Source: Turicibacter faecis (lineage in GTDB: Bacteria; Bacillota_I; Bacilli_A; MOL361; Turicibacteraceae). Taken from it: a stretch of 64,000 nucleotides of DNA. Of this stretch, positions 44,904 through 55,635 are shown piece by piece (positions within the stretch are counted from its first letter, which is position 1; the number at the start of each line of letters is the position of its first letter). Position numbers and translations under genes: made by a program. The stretch lies in the NCBI RefSeq assembly GCF_037076425.1, contig NZ_AP028127.1, forward strand, positions 1,673,501 to 1,737,500. The letters run 5' to 3'. Below the pieces are notes generated by a model. That model had not been told where the DNA came from. It did not search any database and saw only the letters and a program-made list of their open reading frames with translations.

Positions 44904-45938
44904 ATGAAGTCTATTAAATACTATTTACTTGTTTTCCTACTCTTACTCGCAGGATGTACCCAACAAAAGAAAGAACAGTCGTTTGAACCCGTTTCTCAAA
45001 ATAAATTTTTACTAGGAACGGTCGTTACAGTTACACTATACGATAATCCAAAAGACGAAATATTCGCCGAAATTTTTGAGAAAATTGAAAAAATTGAGCA
45101 AGAAATGACCATTAACAATGCTACGACAAGCGAAGTTATGGAAATTAACAAATACGCAGGATCAAAGGAAGTTAAAGTCTCAGAAGATACGTTTAATGTG
45201 ATCAAAGCTGGTTTAAATTACTCTAGTCTTGCAAATGGAAAATTTGATATTACCGTAGGACCGTTAGTAAAGCTTTGGGAGATCGGATTTGACGATGCAC
45301 ACGTTCCGAATAATGATGAAATTTCTAATGCAGTAAAGCTGATTAACTATAAAGATATTGTATTAAATGAAGAAAATTTAACGGTAAAGCTCATTAATCC
45401 GGCCATGATGATTGACTTAGGCGGAATTGCAAAGGGCTATGCCGCCGACGTTGCCACAAAGGTTTTAGAAGACCACGGTAATAAGCACGCCATTATTAAC
45501 CTTGGAGGAAATGTCTATGCCTATGGAGATAAGATCAACGACATGCCATGGAAAATAGGTATCCAAAATCCATTCTCACCTCGTGGAGAATATTTAGGAA
45601 TCGCTAGTGTTAAAAATAAGGCGGTGGTCACATCAGGTACATATGAACGTTACTTCGAACAAGACGGAATAATTTATCACCATATCCTAGATCCACAAAC
45701 AGGCTATCCCGTCTCAAACAATATTGTTTCCGTTACGATTATCGCGAATGACTCTATGATGGCCGATGCTTTATCAACAAGCGCCTTTGCACTTGGAGTC
45801 GAATCTGGACTAGCGTTAATCGAATCACTTGATAATGTTGAGGCGCTTTACATTACCGATGATTATAAAATTTATCCTTCTTCTGGATTTCTCAATTATT
45901 TCGAACTAACCGATGAAAACTTCACGCTAATGAACTAA
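44904..45938 (+). CDS. apbE: FAD:protein FMN transferase ApbE (FmnB type), lipoprotein
   Basis: 344 residues. Lipobox LLLLAGC near residue 18 anchors it outside the membrane. ApbE motifs: FLLGTVVTVTLYD near 36, MIDLGGIAKGYAAD near 170 (FAD binding), VTSGTYERYFEQDG near 250 and HHILDPQTGYPV near 270 with the metal-binding acid and Thr. It splits FAD and attaches FMN to Thr in partner proteins. AAGGGAG is 6 bases before the ATG. The partner is probably the two-domain lipoprotein just upstream, as FmnB and PplA in Listeria. Confidence 0.93.
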   Translation: MKSIKYYLLVFLLLLAGCTQQKKEQSFEPVSQNKFLLGTVVTVTLYDNPKDEIFAEIFEKIEKIEQEMTINNATTSEVMEINKYAGSKEVKVSEDTFNVIKAGLNYSSLANGKFDITVGPLVKLWEIGFDDAHVPNNDEISNAVKLINYKDIVLNEENLTVKLINPAMMIDLGGIAKGYAADVATKVLEDHGNKHAIINLGGNVYAYGDKINDMPWKIGIQNPFSPRGEYLGIASVKNKAVVTSGTYERYFEQDGIIYHHILDPQTGYPVSNNIVSVTIIANDSMMADALSTSAFALGVESGLALIESLDNVEALYITDDYKIYPSSGFLNYFELTDENFTLMN

Positions 45939-45940
45939 TC

Positions 45941-45971
45941 ATAAAAATCTCCTAAGGAGATTTTTATTTTG
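45941..45971 (+). terminator. apbE terminator
   Basis: AAAAATCTCC-TAA-GGAGATTTTTATTTT directly after the stop codon. Confidence 0.85.
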
Positions 45972-46035
45972 TAATAAAATCCCATTAATTTGGGCGTCTG
46001 CCATCTCATTTTTCCATTCAAAAAATATACTATAT

Positions 46036-46052
46036 TGTAATTGAATTACAAG
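46036..46052. promoter_or_regulatory. Perfect palindrome upstream of cotD-like gene
   Basis: TTGTAATTGAATTACAA is an 8+1+8 perfect inverted repeat, 20 bases before the start codon and just upstream of the ribosome binding site AAAGGAAG. It could be an operator (MarR-type sites look similar) or an mRNA hairpin. Confidence 0.4.
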
Positions 46053-46072
46053 ATGGAAAGGAAGTTTTTTTA

Positions 46073-46540
46073 ATGAATGGATATAATAGATGCGGTGGTT
46101 ATAAAGCTCCTATGTGTGGGATGCCAGTAATACCACAACCAGTACCTGTAAAAATGGAGGCAACTTCTGTTGCAGAAGCGTGTGAAACAACTGTTGTTGC
46201 ACAACCTGCACAACCAGTTTGCTGTCCAGTAATGCCACAACCAGTACCAGCTCCAATGCCTGCCCCTATGTGCGGACCTGTGCAATTTGAAAGTTGCTGT
46301 CGTGTAGTTGAACCAACTGTTTGCTGTACTCCTGAAGTTCATCATCATCACAGAGTAGAACATATTGTCCCTGTAGTTGTCCGTAATGTTCACCATCATC
46401 ATAATCACCATGATTATGTTATCTGTAAACAAGAAGCAACTGAAGCTCATCAATACGATCACGGACTTCGTAACGAAGACTGGTGTTCTCTTGCAATGCA
46501 ACAACAAAATCCATGTGGACCTAAAACTCCAATGTGCTAA
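46073..46540 (+). CDS. cotD: CotD-like spore coat protein
   Basis: 155 residues, rich in Cys (about 17), His, Pro and Met. A Pro/Met/Cys N-terminal half (PVIPQPVPVKM, PMPAPMCGPV) is followed by the CotD-type core EVHHHHRVEHIVPVVVRNVH and HHHHNHHDYV, then a Cys-containing tail. CotD is an inner coat protein made under sigma-K in Bacillus. The His clusters may bind metal. Single gene between two terminators; a palindrome lies upstream. Gene name by resemblance to the core motif only. Confidence 0.7.
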   Translation: MNGYNRCGGYKAPMCGMPVIPQPVPVKMEATSVAEACETTVVAQPAQPVCCPVMPQPVPAPMPAPMCGPVQFESCCRVVEPTVCCTPEVHHHHRVEHIVPVVVRNVHHHHNHHDYVICKQEATEAHQYDHGLRNEDWCSLAMQQQNPCGPKTPMC

Positions 46541-46550
46541 TGAATCATAA

Positions 46551-46588
46551 ATAAAAAGAACGACTTTTTTAGTCGTTCTTTTTTTACT
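46551..46588 (+). terminator. cotD terminator
   Basis: AAAAAGAACGAC and GTCGTTCTTTTTTT around a 7-base T-rich loop. Confidence 0.9.
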
Positions 46589-46599
46589 AAATAAGAGCG

Positions 46600-46632
46600 T
46601 AAAAAAAAAGGAGGGAAAAGCCTCCTTTTTTT
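46600..46632 (-). terminator. pyk terminator
   Basis: AAAAAAAGGAGG-CTTTTC-CCTCCTTTTTTTTT on the minus strand, 16 bases past the pyk stop codon. Confidence 0.9.
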
Positions 46633-46647
46633 ATGAAATTAACTTAA

Positions 46648-48081
46648 TTATTTTACTTCATGAATTTTCATTAAGTTAGTATTTCCTTCACCAGCTGGTA
46701 ACCCTGCAGTTACAACTGCGATTTCACCTGCTTCTAATCCAGCGAAATCTTCTGCAACTTTAGCTGCTGTTTCTAATAATTCATCTGTATTTGATGTTTC
46801 AGCAACAACAACTGGTTGAACTCCCCAGTATAATGCTAAAGAAGCAGCTGTTTTTTCACATGAAGTTGCAGCAACAACTGGTGCAGATGGACGATATTTA
46901 GAGATTGCACGAGCAGTAGCTCCTGATTGTGTACAAGCGATAACCGCTTTAGCACCTAAATCTTCTACAGTATCAGCAACTGCTAATCCCATAGCTGAAG
47001 CTACGTTACGTGTAGATGAAGCAATTGCACGAGCGATAAGTTCTTGGTGATCTAAAGCTTGTTCAGTACGACGAGCGATACGAGCCATTGTTTCAACAGC
47101 TTCTAATGGATATTGCCCTGCAGCTGATTCTCCTGATAACATGATTGCATCTGATCCGTCGAAAATAGCATTAGCAACGTCTGATACTTCGGCACGTGTA
47201 GGACGTGGATTTTTTTGCATTGATTCTAACATTTGAGTTGCAGTAACAACAATTTTTCCTGCAGCATTACATTTAGCAATGATTTCTTTTTGGATTAATG
47301 GAACGTCTTCAGCAGGTACTTCTACCCCTAAATCCCCACGAGCAACCATGATTCCGTCAACAACTTCAAGGATTGAATCCATGTTGTCAACACCTTCTTG
47401 GTTTTCGATTTTAGCGATGATTTGAGTGTGAGTATTTCCGTGTTGTTTGAAGATTTCACGGATTGCTAATACGTCTTCAGCACGACGAACGAATGAAGCA
47501 GCTACATAATCAACTTCCATTTCGCATCCGAAAACAAGGTCAGCATGATCTTTTTCAGAAATGAATGGCATGTTTAATTTAGCACCTGGTACGTTGATTC
47601 CGCGACGGTCTTTAATGTATGCAGGGTTTTGAACTGTACATACGATTTCTTGGTTAGCTGTATCTAATTCATTAACAGTTAATGTTACATATCCGTCATC
47701 AACTAAGATTGTTCCACCAACTTCAACGTCATTGATTAAACCTGGGTAAGTAATTGAGAATTTTTCAGCTGTTCCTAATACTTCGTTCATAGCAACGCGT
47801 ACAGTTTGTCCAGCTACTAAATCTACCCCACCGTTTTCAAATAAATGAGTACGGATTTCAGGACCTTTAGTATCTAATAATACAGCAACATGAGTTCCTT
47901 TTTCTTTATTGATTTCACGGATTAAGTCCATACGAGCTTTTTGCTCTGCATGATCACCGTGTGAGAAGTTACAACGAACACAGTTCATTCCTGCATCTAC
48001 TAATTTTGATAACATTTCTTTTGATTCTGATTTAGGACCAATAGTACAAATCATTTTCGTATTTTTGAAAGTATGTTTCAT
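46648..48081 (-). CDS. pyk: Pyruvate kinase
   Basis: 477 residues. Motifs: MNCVRCNFSHGDH near 32, the substrate and metal region IIAKIENQEGVDNMDSIL near 220 and IMVARGDLGVEVP near 245, and VTATQMLESM near 275. It makes ATP and pyruvate from PEP and ADP. Bacillus Pyk carries an extra C-terminal PEP-utilising domain (about 585 residues); this one lacks it and has the plain length. It follows pfkA after 64 bases without a terminator, as in many Firmicutes, so pfkA-pyk is a glycolytic operon. Confidence 0.97.
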   Translation of the reverse strand: MKHTFKNTKMICTIGPKSESKEMLSKLVDAGMNCVRCNFSHGDHAEQKARMDLIREINKEKGTHVAVLLDTKGPEIRTHLFENGGVDLVAGQTVRVAMNEVLGTAEKFSITYPGLINDVEVGGTILVDDGYVTLTVNELDTANQEIVCTVQNPAYIKDRRGINVPGAKLNMPFISEKDHADLVFGCEMEVDYVAASFVRRAEDVLAIREIFKQHGNTHTQIIAKIENQEGVDNMDSILEVVDGIMVARGDLGVEVPAEDVPLIQKEIIAKCNAAGKIVVTATQMLESMQKNPRPTRAEVSDVANAIFDGSDAIMLSGESAAGQYPLEAVETMARIARRTEQALDHQELIARAIASSTRNVASAMGLAVADTVEDLGAKAVIACTQSGATARAISKYRPSAPVVAATSCEKTAASLALYWGVQPVVVAETSNTDELLETAAKVAEDFAGLEAGEIAVVTAGLPAGEGNTNLMKIHEVK

Positions 48082-48145
48082 ATCCTAGTACGCTCCTTCG
48101 TAGAAATAAATTTAATAATATTACAACAATTATTATTTCATTTTA

Positions 48146-49111
<966 letters not shown>

Positions 49112-49217
49112 TCACCTCACACTAGAATTTTGTTCATCATCCATTCAATGAAGATTATTCCTCAAATATTATACCAGTTATTTCACAAATTATAAATCTT
49201 TTTCCCATCTCTTTTAA

Positions 49218-52200
49218 TTATGAAATCGTTATTATTTTAATAAAGTTAAGATTTTTTTCATTATTTCGTTCACTAATTCGTCCCTGTACAGCGATAACTT
49301 TTCCTAAAAGTCTCTTATATTCACTCACGTAAACATCCGAAAAAATTGTCACCGTTAATGAGGTATTTTCATCTGTTATTTCCATAAAGGCCATCAATTT
49401 TCCATGACGATCCCTAATCTCTCGAAACTTTTCAACAAATCCAACAAAAGTAGCCTGAGTCTTTCTTATCGAAGAGATTTCGCTTGGATAATACCACCCG
49501 TTTTCTTTGGCAACCTTTTGCAATAAATGAATAGGGTGAGAGTTCAAGTAAAATCCAAGTAACTCCTTTTCACGTTTCATAAGGTCAATTTTACTAAAAT
49601 CTTTCGAAATAATTTGCATTTGAAAATCGGGTTCAAATAACCCACCGTCATATTTAGAAAAATCGAGAATTGCCGTTAAATTGTGATGAAGCGTCGCGCG
49701 ATTGTATCCAAACTCATCTAATGCCCCCGCGTCAATTAAACTTTCATATGCCCTTTGATTCATAAAAGTTCGCGTTCTAACCACAAAATCATACACTGAT
49801 TTAAACGCGCCATTTTCACGAATAGAGACGAGTTGTTTGGCTAAATTTAATCCGATGTGTTTGATTGGAAGGAGGCTAAATCTAATACATTTATTTTCAA
49901 TTTGATACGTGAGTCCACTTCTATTTACTGACGGGGGCAAAATAGTTAAATCTAATTGCTTGGCTTCACGAATATAAATCGCTGTGTGGTGCTCACTTCC
50001 AATCACATTTGTTAAAGCGACGCTCATAAAGTAAGCAGGATAATGTGCCTTTAAGTACGCCATTTGATAAGCGATTAAACTATAGGCAACTGCATGGCTA
50101 CGGTTAAAGCCATAATTTGCAAATTTTAGAATAAGTGAATATAACTTCTTAGCCATTTCAGGTGAGTGTCCCCTTTGAGTGGCCCTTAAAATAAATTGTC
50201 TCTCCTCTTTTTCTAAAATCTCTTTATTTTTTTTAGAAACCGCACGACGCAATACATCAGCCTCTCCTAATGTATACCCTGAAACGACGTGAGCGATTTG
50301 CATAATTTGTTCTTGATATACAATAATTCCATACGTATCCCGTAAAATTTCTTCCAGGATAGGATCTAAATACTCAATCCGTGCCTCCTTGTGCTTTCTC
50401 GCCGCAAACAGAGGAATATTCTCCATCGGACCCGGTCTGAATAAGGCATTACAAGCGATAATATCCTCTAAGCAATTAGGACGTACTTTTTTAAGAACTT
50501 GACGCATCCCCTCTGACTCTAATTGAAAAATTCCGGTTGTCTGACCAAGTGTAATCATTTTATACGTTTGTGAATCATTTAAATCCAATGAGGCTAAGTC
50601 AAACTGAAAATCAGATTCCTTTCTAATAAGCGTCATCATCTGCTGTAACATATTAAGATTCTTCAACCCTAAAAAGTCCATTTTAAGTAGTCCAATCGCC
50701 TCTAAATCCTCAGCCTCGTATTGAGAAACGTAAATTCCTGTTGGTCCCTCCATGATAGCGGTGTGTCTAGTTAAATCCTGATCATGGATAATGACTCCCG
50801 CAGCATGAATTGAAGTATGGCGAGGTAATCCCTCGATTTTCATCGCCTCTTGATAAATCATTTCAAGTTTAGGGTATTTTAAGAAAAATTCCTTTAACGG
50901 TTGACTTTGCTCATACGTTTCCCTAAGCGTCTGCCCCGAGGAAATGTAGGTAGCTACCTTGTTAATCAATTCAGTTTGTACATCATGGATGCGGGCCAAA
51001 TCACGCCACGCCGACCGTGACTGAAACGTTCCAAACGTTGCAATTTGAACCACGCATCTTGCTCCGTACTTTTGTTGAACATATTGAATAACTTCATCAC
51101 GCCGATTATCTTGAAAATCAATATCAATATCGGGCATCGTAATACGTTCAGGGTTTAAAAACCTTTCGAACAACAACTTATATTTAATCGGATCAACATT
51201 TGTAATTCCCAAAACATAGGAAACAAGCGACCCCGCAGCTGATCCCCTTCCGGGCCCAACCAAGATTTGATTCATCTTGGCATACCTAATAAAATCCCAA
51301 ACAATTAAAAAGTAGTCGCAAAATCCCATCTTTCTAATGGTTTCTAACTCATACCTCAATCGATTTTTATGAATTTCTGACACCGATGTTCCGTATCGTT
51401 TAAGCAACCCTTTATAGCATAGCGCCTCTAAATAAGTGGCTGCTGTCGTTCCCTCGGGTGTTTTAAACGTTGGCAATAAGGACTGATGGAGCAATATTTC
51501 AACCTCACATGCGTTAGCAATCTCTTCTGTATGATCAATCGCCTCTTCGTGATCGACGAATAATTGACGCATCTGTTCCTCCGTCTTAAAGTAACGCTCC
51601 ACATCACTAATCTGCATTTGCTCCACCGATTGATTCGCCTTAATAGCCCGTAGTAAAGTTAACGTTTTAGCATCTTCTTGATTCAAATAACGCACATCAT
51701 TAACAGCAACCATCTTTAGCTGCTTCTCCTTGGCGAAAGAGATTAAGCGGCACGAACAATCATACGTCTCTTGGTTAACACGTAACAATCCGATATAAAG
51801 ATGATTGAACGGTTTAAGATAGCGTTGATAGTACTGATTAAGATTTTCCCATTGATGATCCATCACCATAGAAACAAATACCCCTGTTTCCCCATTCGTA
51901 ATCGTGATTAAATGATTCGAATAAGGCAATAGTTCTTCAAATTCTATCCCCTCGTCGTTCAAAGCGTATAAAGAAGCTAACGACAGGAGCGCCTCATAAC
52001 CGGTCTGATTTTTAGCAAGAAATGTCCATTCCTCCGTTCCCATTTCGAGTTTTACTTTAACAGTTAATCCAATTAATGGTTTAATGTTGTTCACTCGACA
52101 TTCCTGGTAAAACTTAATCGCACTGTGCATGCTACCGTCTTCAGTCAGAGCGAGTGTTTTCAACCCCTGTCTCGTTGCAAGATGGACATAGTCTTTTATC

Positions 52201-52259
52201 GTTATCGAGCTATTTAACAAAGAATAGGCTGATCGCACCTGTAAATGCGTAAATGCCAT
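49218..52259 (-). CDS. dnaE: DNA polymerase III subunit alpha DnaE
   Basis: 1013 residues, somewhat shorter than Bacillus DnaE (1115). Domains: PHP (1-210; HLQVRSAYSLLNSS, several metal residues not obvious), palm with catalytic PDIDIDFQDNRRD near 375 and an earlier GPGRGSAAGSL near 340, fingers and helix-hairpin-helix (about 700-860), and a C-terminal OB fold (about 920-1013; FVGFVEKFREIRDRHGK). In Firmicutes DnaE extends RNA primers before PolC takes over. pfkA and pyk lie downstream, as in Bacillus where acc genes intervene. Confidence 0.96.
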   Translation of the reverse strand: MAFTHLQVRSAYSLLNSSITIKDYVHLATRQGLKTLALTEDGSMHSAIKFYQECRVNNIKPLIGLTVKVKLEMGTEEWTFLAKNQTGYEALLSLASLYALNDEGIEFEELLPYSNHLITITNGETGVFVSMVMDHQWENLNQYYQRYLKPFNHLYIGLLRVNQETYDCSCRLISFAKEKQLKMVAVNDVRYLNQEDAKTLTLLRAIKANQSVEQMQISDVERYFKTEEQMRQLFVDHEEAIDHTEEIANACEVEILLHQSLLPTFKTPEGTTAATYLEALCYKGLLKRYGTSVSEIHKNRLRYELETIRKMGFCDYFLIVWDFIRYAKMNQILVGPGRGSAAGSLVSYVLGITNVDPIKYKLLFERFLNPERITMPDIDIDFQDNRRDEVIQYVQQKYGARCVVQIATFGTFQSRSAWRDLARIHDVQTELINKVATYISSGQTLRETYEQSQPLKEFFLKYPKLEMIYQEAMKIEGLPRHTSIHAAGVIIHDQDLTRHTAIMEGPTGIYVSQYEAEDLEAIGLLKMDFLGLKNLNMLQQMMTLIRKESDFQFDLASLDLNDSQTYKMITLGQTTGIFQLESEGMRQVLKKVRPNCLEDIIACNALFRPGPMENIPLFAARKHKEARIEYLDPILEEILRDTYGIIVYQEQIMQIAHVVSGYTLGEADVLRRAVSKKNKEILEKEERQFILRATQRGHSPEMAKKLYSLILKFANYGFNRSHAVAYSLIAYQMAYLKAHYPAYFMSVALTNVIGSEHHTAIYIREAKQLDLTILPPSVNRSGLTYQIENKCIRFSLLPIKHIGLNLAKQLVSIRENGAFKSVYDFVVRTRTFMNQRAYESLIDAGALDEFGYNRATLHHNLTAILDFSKYDGGLFEPDFQMQIISKDFSKIDLMKREKELLGFYLNSHPIHLLQKVAKENGWYYPSEISSIRKTQATFVGFVEKFREIRDRHGKLMAFMEITDENTSLTVTIFSDVYVSEYKRLLGKVIAVQGRISERNNEKNLNFIKIITIS

Positions 52260-52310
52260 TCGAACCTCACCCTTTCCTAAAATAAAACATTTGTTCGTTT
52301 TTTATCTTAA

Positions 52311-52347
52311 CACAAAAGAAGACTACTGACAATTGTCTATAGTCTTC
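52311..52347 (-). terminator. nrnA terminator
   Basis: GAAGACTA and TAGTCTTC pair around a loop that itself holds GACAATTGTC, followed by TTTTGTG on the minus strand; lies between nrnA and dnaE. Confidence 0.7.
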
Positions 52348-52381
52348 CCTGAATTTTCTTTTTTATAACCACTCATAGAGG

Positions 52382-53338
52382 CTAAACTTCTAATTTATAT
52401 TTCAAGCAAACTTCCCCTAATTCATCAAGTAATCCCTGACAATCTTCCCATTTACTTAGCATTGCTCCAGATGCCTTAGGATGTCCTCCACCATCAAATT
52501 TAGCAGCGACTTCATTAATAATAGGTCCATTCGATCGAATATTTGCACGAATTCGTCCATCCTCATTTTCAAATAAACATACCCAAACTAAGATTCCCTC
52601 AATATTAGCAAGCGTATTAACAAGCGCCGATCGTGTCCCAGTTGTTAAATGATAAGACTTTTGGATATCTAGCGGCATTTTAAAGAAGGCAACTCCCGCT
52701 TCACTGACCTCAAATTGACTTAAAACATATCCTTGTGCCTGAACAATATTTAATGAACGGCGATATAAATTCTCGTGAATTTTATTTCGATTAATCTCGC
52801 AAGAATATAGAAGTTGTGCCGCACTTAATGTATCTATCGTTGTATTATCGTATAAAAAGCGACCGCTATCCGCAATAATCCCCGTATATAAGCATGAGGC
52901 AGCCTCTTGTGATAACTGCAAGTGATACGCTTCTCGATTGGCCTGATATAAATTAACAACGATTTCCGAAGTAGAAGAGGCGGCTGTATCTGTATAGTTA
53001 ATATCGGCGTACTCTTCAACAACTGGATGGTGATCCAATTTAATTAACTTAGCTCCTAATTTATAGCGAGAATCATCAATTCGAGCAGAATTTGCAGTAT
53101 CCATAATCAATACGAGTGCCCCCTCATAATCCTCATCACATACTTCATCCATTTGCCCCATCCATGCAAGGGAAGGTTCATTAAACCCTACTGTTTTAAC
53201 TACTTTATCTTTATAATTGCAACGAATTAATTCAGCTAGACCAAGCTGTGAACCTAGGGCGTCTGGGTCAGGGCTCACATGACGATGGATAATAATCTTA
53301 TCAAATTCAAAAATATGGCTCCAAATTTCTTTTAACAT
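52382..53338 (-). CDS. nrnA: Bifunctional oligoribonuclease / PAP phosphatase NrnA
   Basis: 318 residues with DHH/DHHA1 signatures: RHVSPDPDALGSQLGLAE near 20, LIMDTANSARID near 85, KLDHHP near 105, and the C-terminal GGGHPKASGAM near 285. It degrades nano-RNAs and pAp with manganese. In Bacillus it lies close to dnaE too. Confidence 0.95.
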   Translation of the reverse strand: MLKEIWSHIFEFDKIIIHRHVSPDPDALGSQLGLAELIRCNYKDKVVKTVGFNEPSLAWMGQMDEVCDEDYEGALVLIMDTANSARIDDSRYKLGAKLIKLDHHPVVEEYADINYTDTAASSTSEIVVNLYQANREAYHLQLSQEAASCLYTGIIADSGRFLYDNTTIDTLSAAQLLYSCEINRNKIHENLYRRSLNIVQAQGYVLSQFEVSEAGVAFFKMPLDIQKSYHLTTGTRSALVNTLANIEGILVWVCLFENEDGRIRANIRSNGPIINEVAAKFDGGGHPKASGAMLSKWEDCQGLLDELGEVCLKYKLEV

Positions 53339-53412
53339 AATTTCACCTCTATTTTAACATGACTAAATTATAACACAATCTATCCAACGATGGACTTTTT
53401 ATACCCTATTAA

Positions 53413-53442
53413 AAAATGAGATTCGTCACCGAATCTCATTTT
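53413..53442 (-). terminator. ackA terminator
   Basis: AAAATGAGATTCG-GTGA-CGAATCTCATTTTTTAA on the minus strand, directly after the ackA stop codon. Confidence 0.92.
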
Positions 53443-53444
53443 CC

Positions 53445-54632
53445 TTATTTTACAAATGCATAGGTATCTTCAGCAATCATTAATTCCTCGTTAGTCGGAA
53501 TCGCAAACACCTTAATCTGAGAATCCGGCGTTGAAATAAGCTGCTCTTCTCCCATTACCTGATTAGCTTCGTCGTCTAATTGAATACCTAAAACTCCTAA
53601 GCGATCAACGATTGCCTTACGAACCGGTGTTGAATTTTCACCGATTCCCGCTGTAAAGACTAAGGCGTCGACTCCACCTAAGTAAATGTAGTAAGCACCA
53701 ATATAATCACAAATACGTTTAACGTATAAATTAAAGGCCGTCATCGCACGCTCATCTTTTTGTGCAACCAGTTTCAAAATATCACGCATATCCGATGACT
53801 CTCCTGAAACACCGTATAAACCTGACTCTTTATTTAACGCATTAACCGCTTGATCAACCGTTAAGTTTTCTTTTGCCATTACAAAAGGTAAAACAGCTGG
53901 GTCAATATCCCCTGAGCGTGTTCCCATCATAATTCCCGCTAAAGGAGTGAATCCCATTGAGGTATCAACTGAGTGCCCCCCCTTAATAGCGGTTAAAGAT
54001 CCTCCATTCCCTAAATGAATCGTAATCATTTTAGTTTCTTCTAACGGCTTATTCATTAATTTAGCGCATTGTTTAGCAACATATTGATGTGAAGTCCCAT
54101 GGAATCCGTATTTACGCACACCATATTTTTTATACCAATCATATTTTACCGGATATAAATAAGCATCTTCTGCCATCGTCTGATGGAAGGCTGTGTCGAA
54201 AACAGCAACAGGAACAGCATGAGGTAATTCTTTCATAAATGCTTTAATTCCTAAAACATGAGCAGGGTTATGAAGTGGCGCTAATTCTGATAAAGCATCA
54301 ATTTCAGCTAACACCTCATCCGTAATGACCACTGATCGATCAAATTTTTCTCCCCCATGAACAACGCGATGACCGACTCCGCTAATTTCATCATAGTTTT
54401 TAACAATTTTTAAATCAAGTAAAGCTTCTAATAATAAATGAACTGCCACACTATGATCTTTAATAGGTAAAACTTTTTCAATTTTTTGATCTTCAAATTT
54501 AATATTAAATACTCCATCATTAAATCCGATACGTTCAACTAATCCTTTAGTAATGACAGTTTGGGCTGGCATTTCTAACAATTGAAACTTCAATGATGAG
54601 CTTCCTGCATTAACAGATAAAATTTTAGTCAT
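53445..54632 (-). CDS. ackA: Acetate kinase
   Basis: 395 residues from the ATG at 54632, with GGAGG 8 bases upstream. Family motifs: VNAGSSSLKFQL at the start, HGTSHQYVA near 177, TIHLGNGGSLTAIKGG near 203, and GTRSGDIDP near 235. It makes ATP from acetyl phosphate in mixed-acid type fermentation. It begins 17 bases after the ytxK stop codon, the same pair as in Bacillus. Confidence 0.98.
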   Translation of the reverse strand: MTKILSVNAGSSSLKFQLLEMPAQTVITKGLVERIGFNDGVFNIKFEDQKIEKVLPIKDHSVAVHLLLEALLDLKIVKNYDEISGVGHRVVHGGEKFDRSVVITDEVLAEIDALSELAPLHNPAHVLGIKAFMKELPHAVPVAVFDTAFHQTMAEDAYLYPVKYDWYKKYGVRKYGFHGTSHQYVAKQCAKLMNKPLEETKMITIHLGNGGSLTAIKGGHSVDTSMGFTPLAGIMMGTRSGDIDPAVLPFVMAKENLTVDQAVNALNKESGLYGVSGESSDMRDILKLVAQKDERAMTAFNLYVKRICDYIGAYYIYLGGVDALVFTAGIGENSTPVRKAIVDRLGVLGIQLDDEANQVMGEEQLISTPDSQIKVFAIPTNEELMIAEDTYAFVK

Positions 54633-54648
54633 ATAGGTATCCTCCATC

Positions 54649-55635
54649 TTATTTATTCATTTTCATCCAATTTTCAATACGAATTAACGTCTGATTGAAC
54701 GCGTGTGGATCATTAAAACTTGGCAGTTGCGCGACAAGTACCTCGTTAACTGGGCGAACATGTTCCCCATGTTTTTGAATAATAAATAGGCTCTTTCCAA
54801 CCTCGTCTTTTTTAAACAGCGACATTGGTAATTGTAATAAAGCCTGAATTGTCGCATTTTCCTTAAGTAATTGGTGAAAATCCTGCGAATGTGACTGACT
54901 AAACAAATCATTTGGAATCACATAAAAACCATATCCTCCAGGCTTTAAGTAATTTAAATGATTCTCGATTAGTAAATAAGGAAGATAATCCACTCCTTGA
55001 GAACTCAACGTTAAATCTAAATTAACTAACTCTTCCTTAGCGAGATGCCCCTCCGGTAAATCACCTATAATTAAATCCAATGGATTCACCAATAATGGTT
55101 TTAACGAGCTTTGCTGATAAAACTGAACCTCGTATTCCTGCATATCAGAAAGTGTACACGCAATCTTTAATAAATCACTATCTACATCAACTCCATAAAC
55201 CATCTGAGGCTCTGCCCCCAAATGATTTAAAACAGCTGTCAGCAAATTCGCCGTACCGACTGTCAAGTCCCCCATATAGGCCTGTTTAATATCCCCCATA
55301 AACTTAGAAATTAAATAGCCCAGTATCATTGCAATAGAGTCTGGTGTCATCACCGCATTTGTGACTCTTTCGGACTTAAGCCCCTTTAAAATTGCCAACT
55401 GTAATGCCTTTCTAATTTCCTCTTGCGTAAACTCTAACCCCTCTAACTTCGCATAATGCGATTTTAAAATCTCTTTCGACTCTTCATTAAGAGATAAATT
55501 AATCTCTTGTGACATGATATTTTGACAACTTTCACACATCGCATGTAAATAATTCATCTTTAACTCTGAGCTAATGATCATCGAGGTTTCATCTACGAGA
55601 TCAAATAGTTGTTCAATTACTTCGGGTCTAAGCAC
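54649..55635 (-). CDS. ytxK: YtxK-like class I SAM-dependent methyltransferase fold protein
   Basis: 328 residues: helical N-terminal part (1-110), then a Rossmann-type N6-adenine methyltransferase-like domain. The SAM motif region is MGDLTVGTANLLTAVLNHL near 120; the catalytic position, NPPY in active N6 enzymes, reads GDLPEGHL near 197, as in Bacillus YtxK-type proteins. That points away from DNA methylation. Role unknown. Gene order ytxK-ackA equals Bacillus, which supports orthology. Confidence 0.82.
   Translation of the reverse strand: MLRPEVIEQLFDLVDETSMIISSELKMNYLHAMCESCQNIMSQEINLSLNEESKEILKSHYAKLEGLEFTQEEIRKALQLAILKGLKSERVTNAVMTPDSIAMILGYLISKFMGDIKQAYMGDLTVGTANLLTAVLNHLGAEPQMVYGVDVDSDLLKIACTLSDMQEYEVQFYQQSSLKPLLVNPLDLIIGDLPEGHLAKEELVNLDLTLSSQGVDYLPYLLIENHLNYLKPGGYGFYVIPNDLFSQSHSQDFHQLLKENATIQALLQLPMSLFKKDEVGKSLFIIQKHGEHVRPVNEVLVAQLPSFNDPHAFNQTLIRIENWMKMNK

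Noticed and set aside
46070..46507. 145-codon frame antisense to the CotD-like gene
   Set aside because: It is the mirror of a Cys/His/Pro-rich coding sequence with a clear ribosome binding site on the plus strand; the antisense frame has none.
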